Part shown: piece after piece, positions 39,301-49,935 of the stretch
Numbering within the stretch: the stretch's first letter is position 1
How the letters are laid out: each line of letters starts with the position of its first letter
Source of the DNA: Theristus sp. LFF4_11
Lineage: Eukaryota > Nematoda > Chromadorea > Monhysterida > Xyalidae
NCBI GenBank assembly: GCA_030248135.1
Contig: JASANC010001194.1
Location: forward strand, 1 to 64,000
Reading direction: 5' to 3'
DNA length: 64,000 bases
Program-made: the position numbers and the translations under genes
The notes under the pieces: model-generated
Database searches by the model: none
The model's input: the letters and a program-made list of their open reading frames with translations, nothing else
Told to the model about the DNA's origin: nothing

Positions 39301-42300
39301 AAGAGAAAACTACGGGTAACGAAAGAGCAACCGTGTATAAACCGGGACAACGGTCATAAATTGTTCGCTCTGTCGTCTCTCCTAGCCGCTTCTTGCACTT
39401 CGAGTCTGATTTCTCCGTGTTTGTTTTTATTTTGCCAGACGGTTTCTGTGACCGTCGTGCGACGGGCAACTACGCGAATCCGGCCGATGCGTGCTCGCAG
39501 TTCTTCATCACGTGCGCCGCCATCAACGCAGTGACGTTCTGCCGCGCGAACACCTGGTACAACGCGCACAACGACTCGTGTCGCTATTTCCATGAGGTGT
39601 TTTATTGAGTGCGGTTTTGTTTTATCGGCGGGTGCTGTGGCTCAATGCGTTTGCTCAATACTTTTAGGAAAGAACATTAGCTTCATACTTTGTGTGGTGG
39701 GTGCGGTAGCAATTCAAAATCGGACCTGGCACTCGGATCAGTTCACCAATTTCGAACTCCCGCCGCGTCATACATGAAACTGTTCACCCGTCTATGAGCG
39801 CATTGAGTCGCAGTTGAGGCGGTGGTGGGCGCTCAATGCTGTTCTTTTGCGCTAGGTGTTCAGCAGGCTTTGTGACCAGTTTTATGTTATCACTGTCGTC
39901 ATATCGTATTTCGTGATCCACATCCAAGTGAGATGCAAATGGTCGCAGTTCCGCGCTTTTTTTCACGTTGCTCTCACCAACCAGTGCCTTTCTTGCACGC
40001 TGTCCGTCCAGGCGTGGCGTGTTTCAAAGGAACTATGGATTACAGCAACCGCAATACGGGGGGGGGGTTGCAAACCCTTTTTCTGCTGTCGTTTTGGATA
40101 TTTTTGTGTTGGTTCACCTCTGTACCGGCGTGTCGTTTCGCACTATTCACCTTGCAGGTGCCCGAATGCTCCGGTGTTCAATTGGCCCAACCAACAGCAC
40201 CGGTCGTCGTCACGCAGCGCCCGCGATCCCCTGTGCCGATCGTCGTCAACAATCCGGCCCCAGGTGTTCGCGCCGCGTCACTTGTATACGAGTATTTGTG
40301 ACGAAATATGTGCTGGTGCCAGTAAGCGTCGGTATCACAATGATATGACAACAGAAATAATTGTTCTGAATTCGACATGACTTGGCACGTGTGCCTGGCT
40401 CATTCTGGCTTCTTGCGGACTGCTACGTAACAATATGATTGTTTTCAAGTTACCGCAAATGTCTTGAGACGTAACAGGACGACAACTTGAAACATTCGCA
40501 CTTTGCAGACGCAATTGAGTCGAACTAAACTATGGCGATCTTTTCTCAATGTTCATTCATGACGCTTCACAGTGGTGCTGTCGGTGTCTCCATCGCTGGG
40601 CACCTTCAGCTGTGCGCACGCGCCCTTCGGCCACTTCGAGGCCGGTCCCTGTCTGTCGCACTTCTTCATGTGCGACGGCGGCGTCGCGTCGCGCGGGGAG
40701 TGCCCGCTGGGACAGCGCTTCAGTCGGTTCGTCCCGTGTGCAACACCACGCACACTTGACCTTCAGTCTCTGTTGTTGTTGTTGTTTGTTGCCGTACCTT
40801 CAGTCTCTCGCCGGACTCGCGCGCTTTTTGCCATTTTACGTTTTGTTACAAACTGTTTACCAAACTGTTTTGTACGTTTTTCTTTTTACCCAAACTGCAA
40901 TGTATTTCGATATCATAACGCGCATTGACGCCGCACAACTGGCAGCACAAACAGATAATCGTATCAGAGGGATGGTTCGTGTTTCTCGGAGATGCCATGC
41001 AAAAAGCGGGCTGCTAAAAAGCCAAAAGCGGCATTGTTGTGCGTTTCGCAGGTCAGCGGAGGCGTGCCAGCTGCCCGAGTTCGTCGAGAGCTGCCCGCAG
41101 TCGCAGGCTGCACCCGACCGCAATCCGTGCGTCGGTCGCGCCAACGGTTTCTACCCGCTCGACTGCACGAATTACGTGCTCTGTCAAGGTTCGCTTTCTG
41201 GAATCGCAAGCGGTGTTTGTGATAACAAACAACAACAACAACCAGTCGCATCGCATCCAGCGTGTGATTGATGCGCGTTGATGAGATTTCGGCGAATCGC
41301 ACAGTCAAAACTAAATTACAGCCCATCATCTGGTTGGTTGGTGATCATGTGATGCATGCTCTTTTCTGCAGGCTGCTCACTGCAGTGGTGACAGCAGTCT
41401 GCTGTGAGGCGGATTCTGTCCTGCGCAGAAAAAATGTCACATGGTCGCCAATCAGCTGATTACTTATAATTTGAGATGAGAGCTCACGCAGGTGTTCAAC
41501 TTTTTGTTGATTTTCAGGCGAGCAACCGTTCCAGCAGCGATGCACGGACGGCACCGTGTTCCACTCGACCCGCTCACAGTGTCTACCGCCGACCGTCGTG
41601 CCCGCGCCGTGCGGCAACCGACGTGCCCGTGCGTCTGCATCTCTCGGGTTTTTTTTGTTGTTGCTCATTAAATTGAGTTTGGGTTGGTTTTCTTTTTGTC
41701 GCTCTTCACTGACCAGACCCAAGAGCGAGTGTCTTTTCCCGGTCTCTTGTCCCAACTGTCCACCCACGAGACATGTGGTAACGCTAGATGCCGTTCTCGA
41801 CTGTCCCAGTTCGCGGTACCGCCGCGCCGCCGCGTGCGCTCGTTGCGCTTTCCTCTGTTACCGCAGAAAACCGCAGTGTCCCGTCCAAAATGGAAAAGCG
41901 TAATGCGTAACATTCGCATTCACGCGACAGCAAACGTAACGAACGTTGTTTTTTGTTTCATTCTCTTTTAGAAGACGACCCATTCAGCTGTGTCGACCTA
42001 CCATCTGGTTTCTTTGGTCACCCCGACAATTGCCAGGTAAAGTTGAACAAAAACTATGTGCACATGTGCCTTTTTGACTACTGAAGTCTAGGTGCACCTC
42101 TTTTATCAGTTTTTTAGGTTCTACCACTCAATACATTTTCAAGTTTTCATGTGGCAATTCAAGACGCCCAGAGGTGTGACTAGAGATGTAAGGGTCAAAA
42201 AAAAATTTTTTTAAATTTTTTAAAAAAGTAAAAAAATGAGCATTTTTTATTTATTTTTTTTATTAAAAATTTTTGAAATTTTTTCTTTAATGTGCCCTGA

Positions 42301-43928
42301 AAATGCCGTTTTTGGCATAATTTTTCGAAAGTTCAACAAAAATTTTCTTTGACTTTACCTTGTCACTTAGTCTTCAACGCTGCAGGTGGTATTCTGGATT
42401 GATTTATCGACTGTTTTCAGCCTTGGTGAGTGATGATCGACTCGCGCATTGAAGTACTTGAGCGTCGCAAAGGCTAGTTCAACAAATTCCGATGTCGCTA
42501 AGGTGAGATAGAAGCAGAGAACTCACATTTACGCATCGTTTTTCAGGATCTCGAAAGGTGGAAATTGCACTGTCTGCCACTGCAAGCGTAACTTCGTTGG
42601 TTGCTCGTTGCTGTTTCGCCTCGTGTCGTCAGCATGATCACACCGGTTTGTTGTGGAACTTGTTTCCATGTTATTTGAGGTGAATTGAGAGGCAAAACAC
42701 GAGACGTGATGTCGTCGGTGGGAAAATGGGGTCGCCGAAACCAAGTCTGAAATTTTCACCCTCCTCCCATATGAGTGGGGGTCATATGGTAAGTCGGTGG
42801 CTCCTCAGATGGTGATATTCGGACTCCCTGAAAAATTCTGAACAACTTTCATTTGAAAAAAAAAATTAAAATTTTTTTTTTTAAGAAAAAAATAGAAATT
42901 TTTTTTTTCTTGACATCTCTAGGTGTGACCCGGCCCTATGTAGGCGACTCGGATCACTTTACCACCTGTCTATCGGCGCATTGCGTCTCGTGACCACAAT
43001 AAAAGCTGATATTGGCCTCGTACACTCTGCATTGGGTGCGACACAACTGACCCATTTGCAGTTCGTGCAGTTTGCTTCACCGTGCCTTTCCTTGCCAGGT
43101 CTATTTCTACTGCGAGACCGGCGGCGGCCAGTGGCAGTTCACGTGTCCGTCCGGCTTTGCGTTCGATCGCGACGCGAACGCGTGTCGCCCGCAGTCGCTC
43201 GTCGTCGGGTGCGCGCCGCCGATGTCGCAGCGTACGTTCGGCTGGCGCTTGCGTGACACGTAGAAGGGCTACTCTGAATGCGGTGCACTTCGCTTCGCTT
43301 GCCCGGTTCTTGGTGATCAGAGAAGTCCTGGTCGGAATGCAGTACACTTGGCGGGCCTGGTCCATGCACTTGATGATAGAAGTCCTGGTCGGAATGCAGT
43401 ACACTTGGCGGGCCTGGTTCATACACTTGATGATAGAAGTCCTGGTCGGAATGCAGTACACTTGGCGGGCCTGGTTCATACACTTGATGATAGAAGTCCT
43501 GGTCGGAATGCAGTACACTTGGCGGGCCTGGTTCATACACTTGATGATAGAAGTCCTGGTCGGAATGCGGTACACTTGCCAGATGATGACACACGAACAA
43601 ACAAACGCACAGGCACACGCACTTCGATGAGCCGCTCCGCGTGTGTCTGTGGTGTTACGCCTCGTGCTTGTCTCGGTAAAGTGTCCATTTCGTGTTGCGA
43701 ACGTTTCGTGCGTGTGTGCATGATTTGCATTCGCTGTGTGCACACACTGCAGCAATGCAACCGATGTGCGAGCGCAGCGGTGACTCTCAACAAGCGCACC
43801 CCACCGACTGCCACGTCGCCGTCGTCTGCCTCGCCGGGCGCGCCTACGAGATTCGGTGTCCCGCCGATTTTCCGCGTTTCGACGCCGCTCTCGGCGCCTG
43901 TGCGCTCGCGTCCGCCGCGTGTCGTTGA
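30311..43928 (+). CDS. secreted protein with eight chitin-binding (CBM14/peritrophin-A) domains, CBD-1-like, 15 exons, 658 aa
   Basis: Exons: 30311-30428, 30875-30990, 31340-31445, 31896-32049, 32238-32425, 33769-33878, 35552-35696, 39439-39596, 40158-40263, 40573-40726, 41052-41188, 41518-41628, 41972-42036, 43099-43231, 43753-43928. Every junction is in phase. Residues 1-19 are a signal peptide. Eight six-cysteine CBM14 modules follow, at about 34-92, 118-175, 228-280, 313-369, 415-462, 470-525, 538-585 and 605-658. Diagnostic cores include GNYANPLSLCSRSFFAC, GNYANPADACSQFFITC and CPSGFAFDRDANAC; C4, C5 or C6 often fall across exon joints. Pro/Thr-rich linkers separate the early modules. 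CBM14 binds chitin; in C. elegans, CBD-1 of this layout (12 modules) anchors the eggshell, so an eggshell, cuticle or pharyngeal matrix role is inferred. The donors of exons 3 and 12 have close alternatives. Confidence 0.85.
31785..31880 (+). mobile_element. MITE family A, truncated copy 5
   Basis: Only the right ~95 bp remain, from GGCTAAACGGAAAGTCTGGT to GGGACACGTATGAAAAAATA. It lies in the third intron of the chitin-binding gene and ends 15 bp before the fourth exon's acceptor. Confidence 0.7.
32621..33650 (-). mobile_element. hAT-type non-autonomous element, copy 2 (1030 bp)
   Basis: Reverse of the copy at 29147-30182, with the same TAGGGTTAGGGG ends and an exact 8-bp duplication, CTCCCCCC (32613-32620 and 33651-33658). 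It fills the fifth intron of the chitin-binding gene; without it that intron would be about 305 bp. Confidence 0.9.
34473..35540. mobile_element. element with inverted 15-bp GGCCC arrays, copy F2
   Basis: The left array (34480-34625) has units like ATTTCCGGCCCACCC; the right array (35365-35525) is its inverse. The sequence GTTTCATAC occurs on both sides (34463-34471 and 35541-35549), a likely target duplication; the right copy is part of the exon-7 acceptor TTTCATACAG. The element lies in the sixth intron of the chitin-binding gene. The ORFs it generates are period artefacts. Confidence 0.7.
35727..35958 (-). mobile_element. MITE family A, copy 6, interrupted by the Helitron-like element
   Basis: A complete family-A sequence up to AATAAATTCACAA, where Helitron-like copy II starts. 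The last bases expected of the MITE (TA) resume at 39073, right after copy II. Confidence 0.8.
35959..39072 (+). mobile_element. Helitron-like element, copy II (3114 bp)
   Basis: Starts TCATGCGGATGCGC and ends with the ATGCG...CGCAT hairpin and TTTTAGATAA, between A and T. Order: conserved 5' block (35959-36225), about two ~175-bp units, about nine 149-bp units (36640-37975), and a 3' module with inverted termini (38040-39072). The 3' module includes a GC-rich cassette at about 38200-38440, absent from copy I. It occupies most of the seventh intron of the chitin-binding gene. Confidence 0.85.
36640..37975 (+). repeat. 149-bp satellite array in copy II
   Basis: About nine units marked by GGTAATTCAATGCGCTGATC, GTGAGCAACTCTAGATGCTG and GGGCGAATCGGCCGTGGAAA, the inverse of the copy I array. 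Confidence 0.9.
41300..41483. mobile_element. MITE family J copy in intron 11 of the chitin-binding gene
   Basis: It has the family features: TGGTTGGTGATCATGTGATG on the left, and on the right the inverse CAATCAGCTGATTACTTATA with an AATTT step. The ends are degenerate. Confidence 0.6.
42181..42921. mobile_element. second hAT-type MITE family (741 bp)
   Basis: Ends TAGAGATGTAAG and, inverted, TAGAGATGTCAAG, with an exact 8-bp duplication GGTGTGAC (42173-42180 and 42922-42929). Long A/T runs lie inside each end. It sits in the thirteenth intron of the chitin-binding gene, within an older repeat related to 3270-3400 (shared GGGCCGGGTCAC and the GCCACAT step). Confidence 0.85.
43313..43577 (+). 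repeat. 57-bp minisatellite, about 4.6 copies
   Basis: Units contain AGAAGTCCTGGTCGGAATGC and CACTTGGCGGGCCTGG, with a strict 57-bp period and almost no divergence. It lies in the last intron of the chitin-binding gene. Because 57 is divisible by three, long ORFs appear on both strands; they are not flanked by matching splice phases. Confidence 0.9.
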
Positions 43929-44695
43929 GAGAGCCGCTTTTTCATCCGCTTTTTCATCCGCCTTTTTTTGATTGTGAACGTTTTTTTTCGTTTTCTTTTG
44001 TGTGTCTGAAGATCGCGCAGCTTCAAACGGAACTCCACTATTTTGTGGTGGTTCTGTGGGTTACTCTCTCTCCGGACAATGGCCACTCGTTTTTTTGGTA
44101 TGATGCTCTGTGGGCGTCCACCACATGCGCTGTGCTTACCTAGCATGTGAGTGTGTGTGTGTATATGCCAGTGTGTTTGTGCGCAATCTTCAGGCGGATC
44201 ATTACTGTGTTGTCAATTTTGTGGTTCGAGCTTATGTTTTTTTTTCATTTCACTCATTGAATTTTTAGTTCATTTTTGACGCACCTACAGTACATCTGGA
44301 GTAATAGATGCAACTGATTGGTTGGTTGCACACACGTGCAGATGATGCACGCAATCTGTGCAGGCATTGCTGTGGTGGCACGCAATCTGTGCAGGCATTG
44401 CTGTGGTGGCACGCAATCTGTGCAGGCATTGCTTTGGTTGCGTAGTTTGCGTGCACAAACTGCATGCATCAACTGCTCAACCAAAACCACAAAACCAATC
44501 AGCTAGTTTCGTATATTATCCAGATGTAGACTTTGATTTTGCCATGTGTGACATGCATTTCCCTGATGATACATTTTCAGTTTGATACATTTTTCGAGTA
44601 TTCACGAATTTCCTTCAACATCGTCATGTGATAAATGTGTTTTTATTTTCGTTTTTTCCGCAGTCATTTCTGAGGTGCATTCATCACCACCTCTA
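43929..44695. mobile_element. downstream spacer with a MITE J relative (44287-44520)
   Basis: The first 350 bp after the chitin-binding gene hold no exon and probably include its 3' UTR. 44287-44520 is a family-J-like element (CTACAGTACATCTGGAGTAA and the inverse CCAGATGTAG). Its centre contains a 31-bp unit, CACGCAATCTGTGCAGGCAT..., repeated three times (44347-44440). Confidence 0.6.
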
Positions 44696-47600
44696 TCATG
44701 CGGATGCGCGAGCGAGCGTCAGCGAGCGGACAGCGCATCACGCATTATATGAGCCGTTATCCTCTCGCGCGCGTTTTTCAAATTTGCTCGCTTCCTCCAG
44801 CGAGCATAGTATAAGCCACAAACTTGGTTCTGTGCACACGAAACGAACACCCAAAGTTGTGCTTGGAGCCGCGAAAAAATTTTTATCCGACTACTTTTCA
44901 TACGCTGTAGACACGAAAAACCTATTCTGAAAACAGTGTTACTTATTTTTCTATCTCTTTTTTTTCCGGTATGTAATCAACATGTGTTCGCGCTTTCAGT
45001 TTTTACCTGCGACACGTTCACAGCCTAGCAAGAATGTTTCCTGGGGTAATTTCATCCGTAGATTTGGAAAAATGTGTTAATTTTTTGCCCCGACCACTTT
45101 TTTGGGTAAAAATTTGGGCATTTTTAAAAGTTCGCAGCGTTTTTACCGGGTTTCAAGTGTTCGCCCTTTCAATTTTTAGCTGGGACACTTTCACAGTTGA
45201 AGAAAAATGTTTCCTAGGGTAATTTCATCCGTAGATTTGGAAAAATGAGTTAATTTTTTGCCCCGACCCCTTTTTGGGGTAAAAATTGGGCTTTTTTGAA
45301 AGTTCGCAGGGTTGTCACCTGGTTTTAAGTGTTCGCCCTTTCAATTTTTAGCTGGGACACTTTCACAGTTGAACAAGAATTTTTCCTCGGGTAAATTCAT
45401 CCGTAGATTCTGAAAATTTAGTTTATTTTTTGCCCGGGCATTTTTTGGGTCAAAATTGTGCATTTTTTGAAAATTCGTAGCATTTTGACTGGGTATCATT
45501 TTTTCAGTCTTACAAATTTTGTCTGAGCTACGAAAAATAGCAGAAATGTTTAGTCCGTAGGAATTCAATACGCTGATCACGGATTTTGGGATAGTTTTCT
45601 TACGTGAGCAACTCTAGATGCTGAATCGTGACGATTTCGGGCGAATCGGCCGTGGAAGTTGGCGAAATCGGTCCAGAAACGAAAAACAAGAAAAGGGTGT
45701 TTTCCAGGGTAATTCAATGCGCTGATCACGAATTTTGGGTTAGTTTTCTTACGCGAGCAACTCTAGATGCTGAATCGTGACGATTTCGGGCGAATCGGCC
45801 GTGGAAATTGGCGAAATCGGTCCAGAAACGAAAAACAAGAAAAGGGTGTTTTCCAGGGTAATTCAATGCGCTGATCACGAATTTTGGGTTAGTTTTCTTA
45901 CATGAGCAACTCTAGATGCTGAATCGTGACGATTTCGGGCGAATCGGCCGTGGAAGTTGGCGAAATCGGTCCAGAAACGAAAAACAAGAAAAGGGTGTTT
46001 TCCAGGGTAATTCAATGCGCTGATCACGAATTTTGGGTTAGTTTTCTTACGTGAGCAACTCTAGACGCTGAATCGTGACGATTTCGGGCGAATCGGGCGT
46101 GGAAGTTGGCGAAATCGGTCCAGAAACGAAAAACAAGAAAAGCGTGTTTTCCAGGGTAATTCAATGCGCTGATCACGGATTTTGGGTTAGTTTTCTTACG
46201 TGAGCAACTCTAGATGCTGAATCGTGACGATTTCGGGCGAATCGGCCGTGGAAGTTGGCGAAATCGGTCCAGAAACGAAAAACCAGAAAAGGGTGTTTTC
46301 CAGGGTATTTCAATGCGCTTATAACAAAATTTGGGTTAGTTTTCTTACGTGAGCAACTCTAGACGCTGAATCGTGACGATTTCGGGCGAATCGGGCGTGG
46401 AAGTTGGCGAAATCGGTCCAGAAACGAAAAACAAGAAAAGGGTGTTTTCCAGGGTAATTCAATGCGCTGATCACGGATTTTGGGTTAGTTTTCTTACGTG
46501 AGCAACTCTAGATGCTGAATCGTGACGATTTCGGGCGAATCGGCCGTGGAAGTTGGCGAAATCGGTCCAGAAACGAAAAACAAGAAAAGGGTGTTTTCCA
46601 GGGTAATTCAATGCGCTGATCACGGATTTTGGGTTAGTTTTCTTACGTGAGCAACTCTAGATGCTGAATCGTGACGATTTCGGGCGAATCGGCCGTGGAA
46701 GTTGGCGAAATCGGTCCAGAAACGAAAAACAAGAAAAGGGTGTTTTCCAGGGTAATTCAATGCGCTGATCACGAATTTTGGGTTAGTTTTCTTACGTGAG
46801 CAACTCTAGATGCTGAATCGTGACGATTTCGGGCGAATCGGCCGTGGAAGTTGGCGAAATTGGTCCAGGAACGAAAAACAAGAAAAGGGTGTTTTCCAGG
46901 GTAATTCAATCCGCTGATCACGAATTTTGGGTTAGTTTTCTTACGTGAGCAACTTTAGATACTGAATCGTGACGATTTCGGGCGAATCGGCCGTGGAAAT
47001 TGGCGAAATCGGTCCAGAAATGAAAAACGAGAAAACGGTTTTTCCAGGGTAATTCAATGTGCTGATCACGGATTTTGGGTTAGTTTTCTTGTATGAGCAA
47101 CTCTAGATACTGAATCGTGACGATTTATGGTGAATCGGCCGTGGAATTTAGCGAAACCGGTCTAGAAATGAAAAACAAGAAAACGGTGTTTTCCATGGTA
47201 ATTCATTACGCCGATCACGGCTTTTGGGTCAGTTTTTCTGATGAGCGATTCTAGGTACTGAATCGTGACGATTTTGGGGAATCGGCCGTAGAAATGGGAT
47301 AGGAGAAATCGGCCTAAAAAACGAAAAATGAAAAACCTGAGTTGTCCGGGGTTTAGAAGAATGTGTGACCAACGAGTTGTGATTTTGGTCCGACCTTCGG
47401 GGCTTATGTAAAAGTCAGAATATTATCTAAAAATGCGTGAGACGCATATAAAAGGAGGAATATGGCCTTGTGTAAGCAATGAAAAACTTGGCTCGACAAC
47501 GCTTTTCAAGTCTCTGATGTGGTACACACGAATACAAGTACATAAGGGTCATATTTTTGCGCCGCGTTTGTTTGTTTTTTTTTGAAGCACGCCCCCCCAC

Positions 47601-48429
47601 CGATTCCGGAAACCCGAAGGTACCAAACTCCGGTGGGATTGGGGAATGGACGGCTCACCATCCCGTGGAACCAATACCCTCAGCATGTGAGGGGGGCAGC
47701 CTCTAAGCCCCGCTCTGTCCTGGGGGCACCAGTGATCTTAGCCCGATTTCGGTTTCGGTGGCCTGCGGTCGCTATATCCCCGGAGGGCAGCGAATCCGAA
47801 AGTTTTCGTTTTCGTTTTCGTTTTGCTGAAAAGCGTAAAACTTTGAAGTTATTTTTTAATTGTTTTCTTCGATTTAATCTAAAATCACGCCATGTGCGAA
47901 ATTCTGTAAATTCTGTGCAAAAACAGAAAAATTAGAGATTGCAAAACATTGTTGCATGTAGCTTTTTCGTTGTTGTTAACGTACGCACCGCTGTGTACAC
48001 ACCAGCACCAGTGCAAAAAGTGTTGTCTTCCGTTGATTTTCACCCTTTTTTACCAAACTCTTGTGACAGGATGAACCGGTGAGCCATTGCCTTTGCCACA
48101 TAAGGAGACCTTGCGTTCCCCAATGGCTCTGCGATACACTTTGTGCAAACCAGTGTCAGCGATCTAAAGTCTGATGGTTATTTTAGTGGTTTTAGTGGTC
48201 GCTAAATGCTAGAAATAAAGCAAATGTGAAAGTTTATTTGTCTACAATGTACGAGGGTTGCCACTTGCAACGGAAATAAAGAATAAACGGCGCAAAAATA
48301 TGACTCTTATGTACTTGTATTCGTGTGTACCACATCAGAGACTTGAAAAGCGTTGTCGAGCCAAGTTTTTCACTGCTTACACAAGGCCATATTCCTCCTT
48401 TTATATGCGTCTCACGCATTTTTAGATAA
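44696..48429 (+). mobile_element. Helitron-like element, copy III (3734 bp)
   Basis: The same layout and orientation as copy II: TCATGCGG start, conserved 5' block to about 44985, about three ~175-bp units, about twelve 149-bp units (45545-47330), and a 3' module with inverted termini (47422-48429) containing the GC-rich cassette. The 3' hairpin has one loop change (TCTCA) while the stem is kept. It sits between A and T (flanks CACCTCTA and TGTAAGTT). Confidence 0.85.
45545..47330 (+). repeat. 149-bp satellite array in copy III
   Basis: The longest of the three arrays, about twelve units, with successive unit starts measured at 46442, 46591 and 46740 (exactly 149 bp). Central units are almost identical; those at the edges diverge. 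Confidence 0.95.
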
Positions 48430-49935
48430 TGTAAGTTGGTTCAAATTTGTGAAATATAATTTTTTAGTTTTTCTAAAACGAATTACCAGTATCCGAAATG
48501 AAAATCGTGTGCGTGGTTTATGGAGTTACATTCAGTGGTGTTGTGTTTGAATATTTGATGTTTTTTGAATCGGCAGCTGTTTTGTTAACCGTTGTTGTTG
48601 TTATGGTGAATACAAATTAGAAACTTTTGCAAATTGGTGGTCGTGCCGGAGTGATGCTATATTTTAACCCTTGCCCCGCCATATTTTTGCGACTTTGCCA
48701 ACTGCCATGGGTATCTGCGAAGGAAAAATGAAGTGGCATCTGACCAAAATGGTTTGGCTGTTTACGCTGTGGCGCTTTAAAGTTGTGACCGCTAGTTACG
48801 GACGGTACACCGAGAAAGCAACAAAGTACCAAAACAAATCAGCAATAATAAAAAACAAAGTGATTATAGAGATCAAGTGTTCATGGGCGAAATGGATATG
48901 GACAGACAGAAGATGATCAGACTTCGAATTGCATATCAGCTTTTTCCACAAAAACGGTATTGAAGAAACCCGTGCGTGCATAAAAACTGTGAGACACACG
49001 ACTGCGAACACCACGGAGTTGCGGTATCCGCCAGTTTTTGGTGTTTTGTCGCGGTTGCTGTCCTTCTCACCGATGACGTGTTCACATCCACGATGGCTGT
49101 GCGTGTGTGTCACAAAATCAAAAACAAACGAAGCTGGTGTACAGGTGCGTCATTATGACATGCCAGAAATCAATCGGAGTATAATAAGTTCTGCAGTTTA
49201 TTTCGAATGTATTCAGAACAACGTTGTTCAAAGCAAATAAGGCTGCCAAGTCCAATTGCTCTGAGCGTCTCGCGCGTCACACAGCAACGACCATCGTCGC
49301 TAGCAACGTCGTCAACACCATTGAAACGCTGGACACGCTCGTTGACATTGCTGAAAATGAATGAAACGTCACTGGGAGAACAGACTCCTGGCATATAGCG
49401 TATGTACTGTATAACAACGTGCAAGCACTGTTTCTAGCGGTTTCGCCTGGTAAGCGTATACCGCGGGCCCCCAGGCTCGTCAGTACGACAAGGCCCGGGC
49501 TGCACAGCCCAATCAAACATGATGACCAGCGCAGACGGATGTTATGTCTGGCTGAAACATCAGCGAAACAGTGGATCACACAAGACAAACCAGACGCGGG
49601 ACAGAGTTGTCCACAGCAGTACTGGTGCTTGTGTGCTGTTGTATAACAACGTGCAAGCACTGTTTCTAGCGGTTTCGCCTGGTAAGCGTATACCGTATGT
49701 ATTACGTCGTCTCAGTGTTTGTTGGCGTGTAAAACAAAAACGCTATGTATCTGTTTGAAAACGATTCACCTTACGATTCACCTTCTTCGAAAACAATGTT
49801 TTTTTCTTCGTTTTGAATAACATATCTAAGCTGAACAAAAGTAACATGCTTGCTCCACGATTTTGTTGAGCTGCCATGGTAACAAAATTGAGTAAATTTA
49901 TTGAGTAATTAATTGAGTTGCGCAGGCGTTCTCGC
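48430..49935. other. spacer with a 56-bp direct repeat
   Basis: No convincing exon is seen. A 56-bp sequence (TGTATAACAACGTGCAAGCA... to GGTAAGCGTATACCG) occurs at 49408-49463 and again at 49639-49694, 175 bp apart and nearly identical. The interval is GC-richer, and its short ORFs have no recognisable domain. Confidence 0.45.

Noticed and set aside
43139..43755. Minus-strand 159-261-codon ORFs through the 57-bp minisatellite
   Set aside because: They run antisense to confirmed exon 14 of the chitin-binding gene and depend on the repeat period.
49277..49660. Minus-strand ORF with several cysteines between the 56-bp direct repeats
   Set aside because: Cysteine spacing fits no family seen here, and it spans one of the direct repeats. 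Not enough to call a gene.
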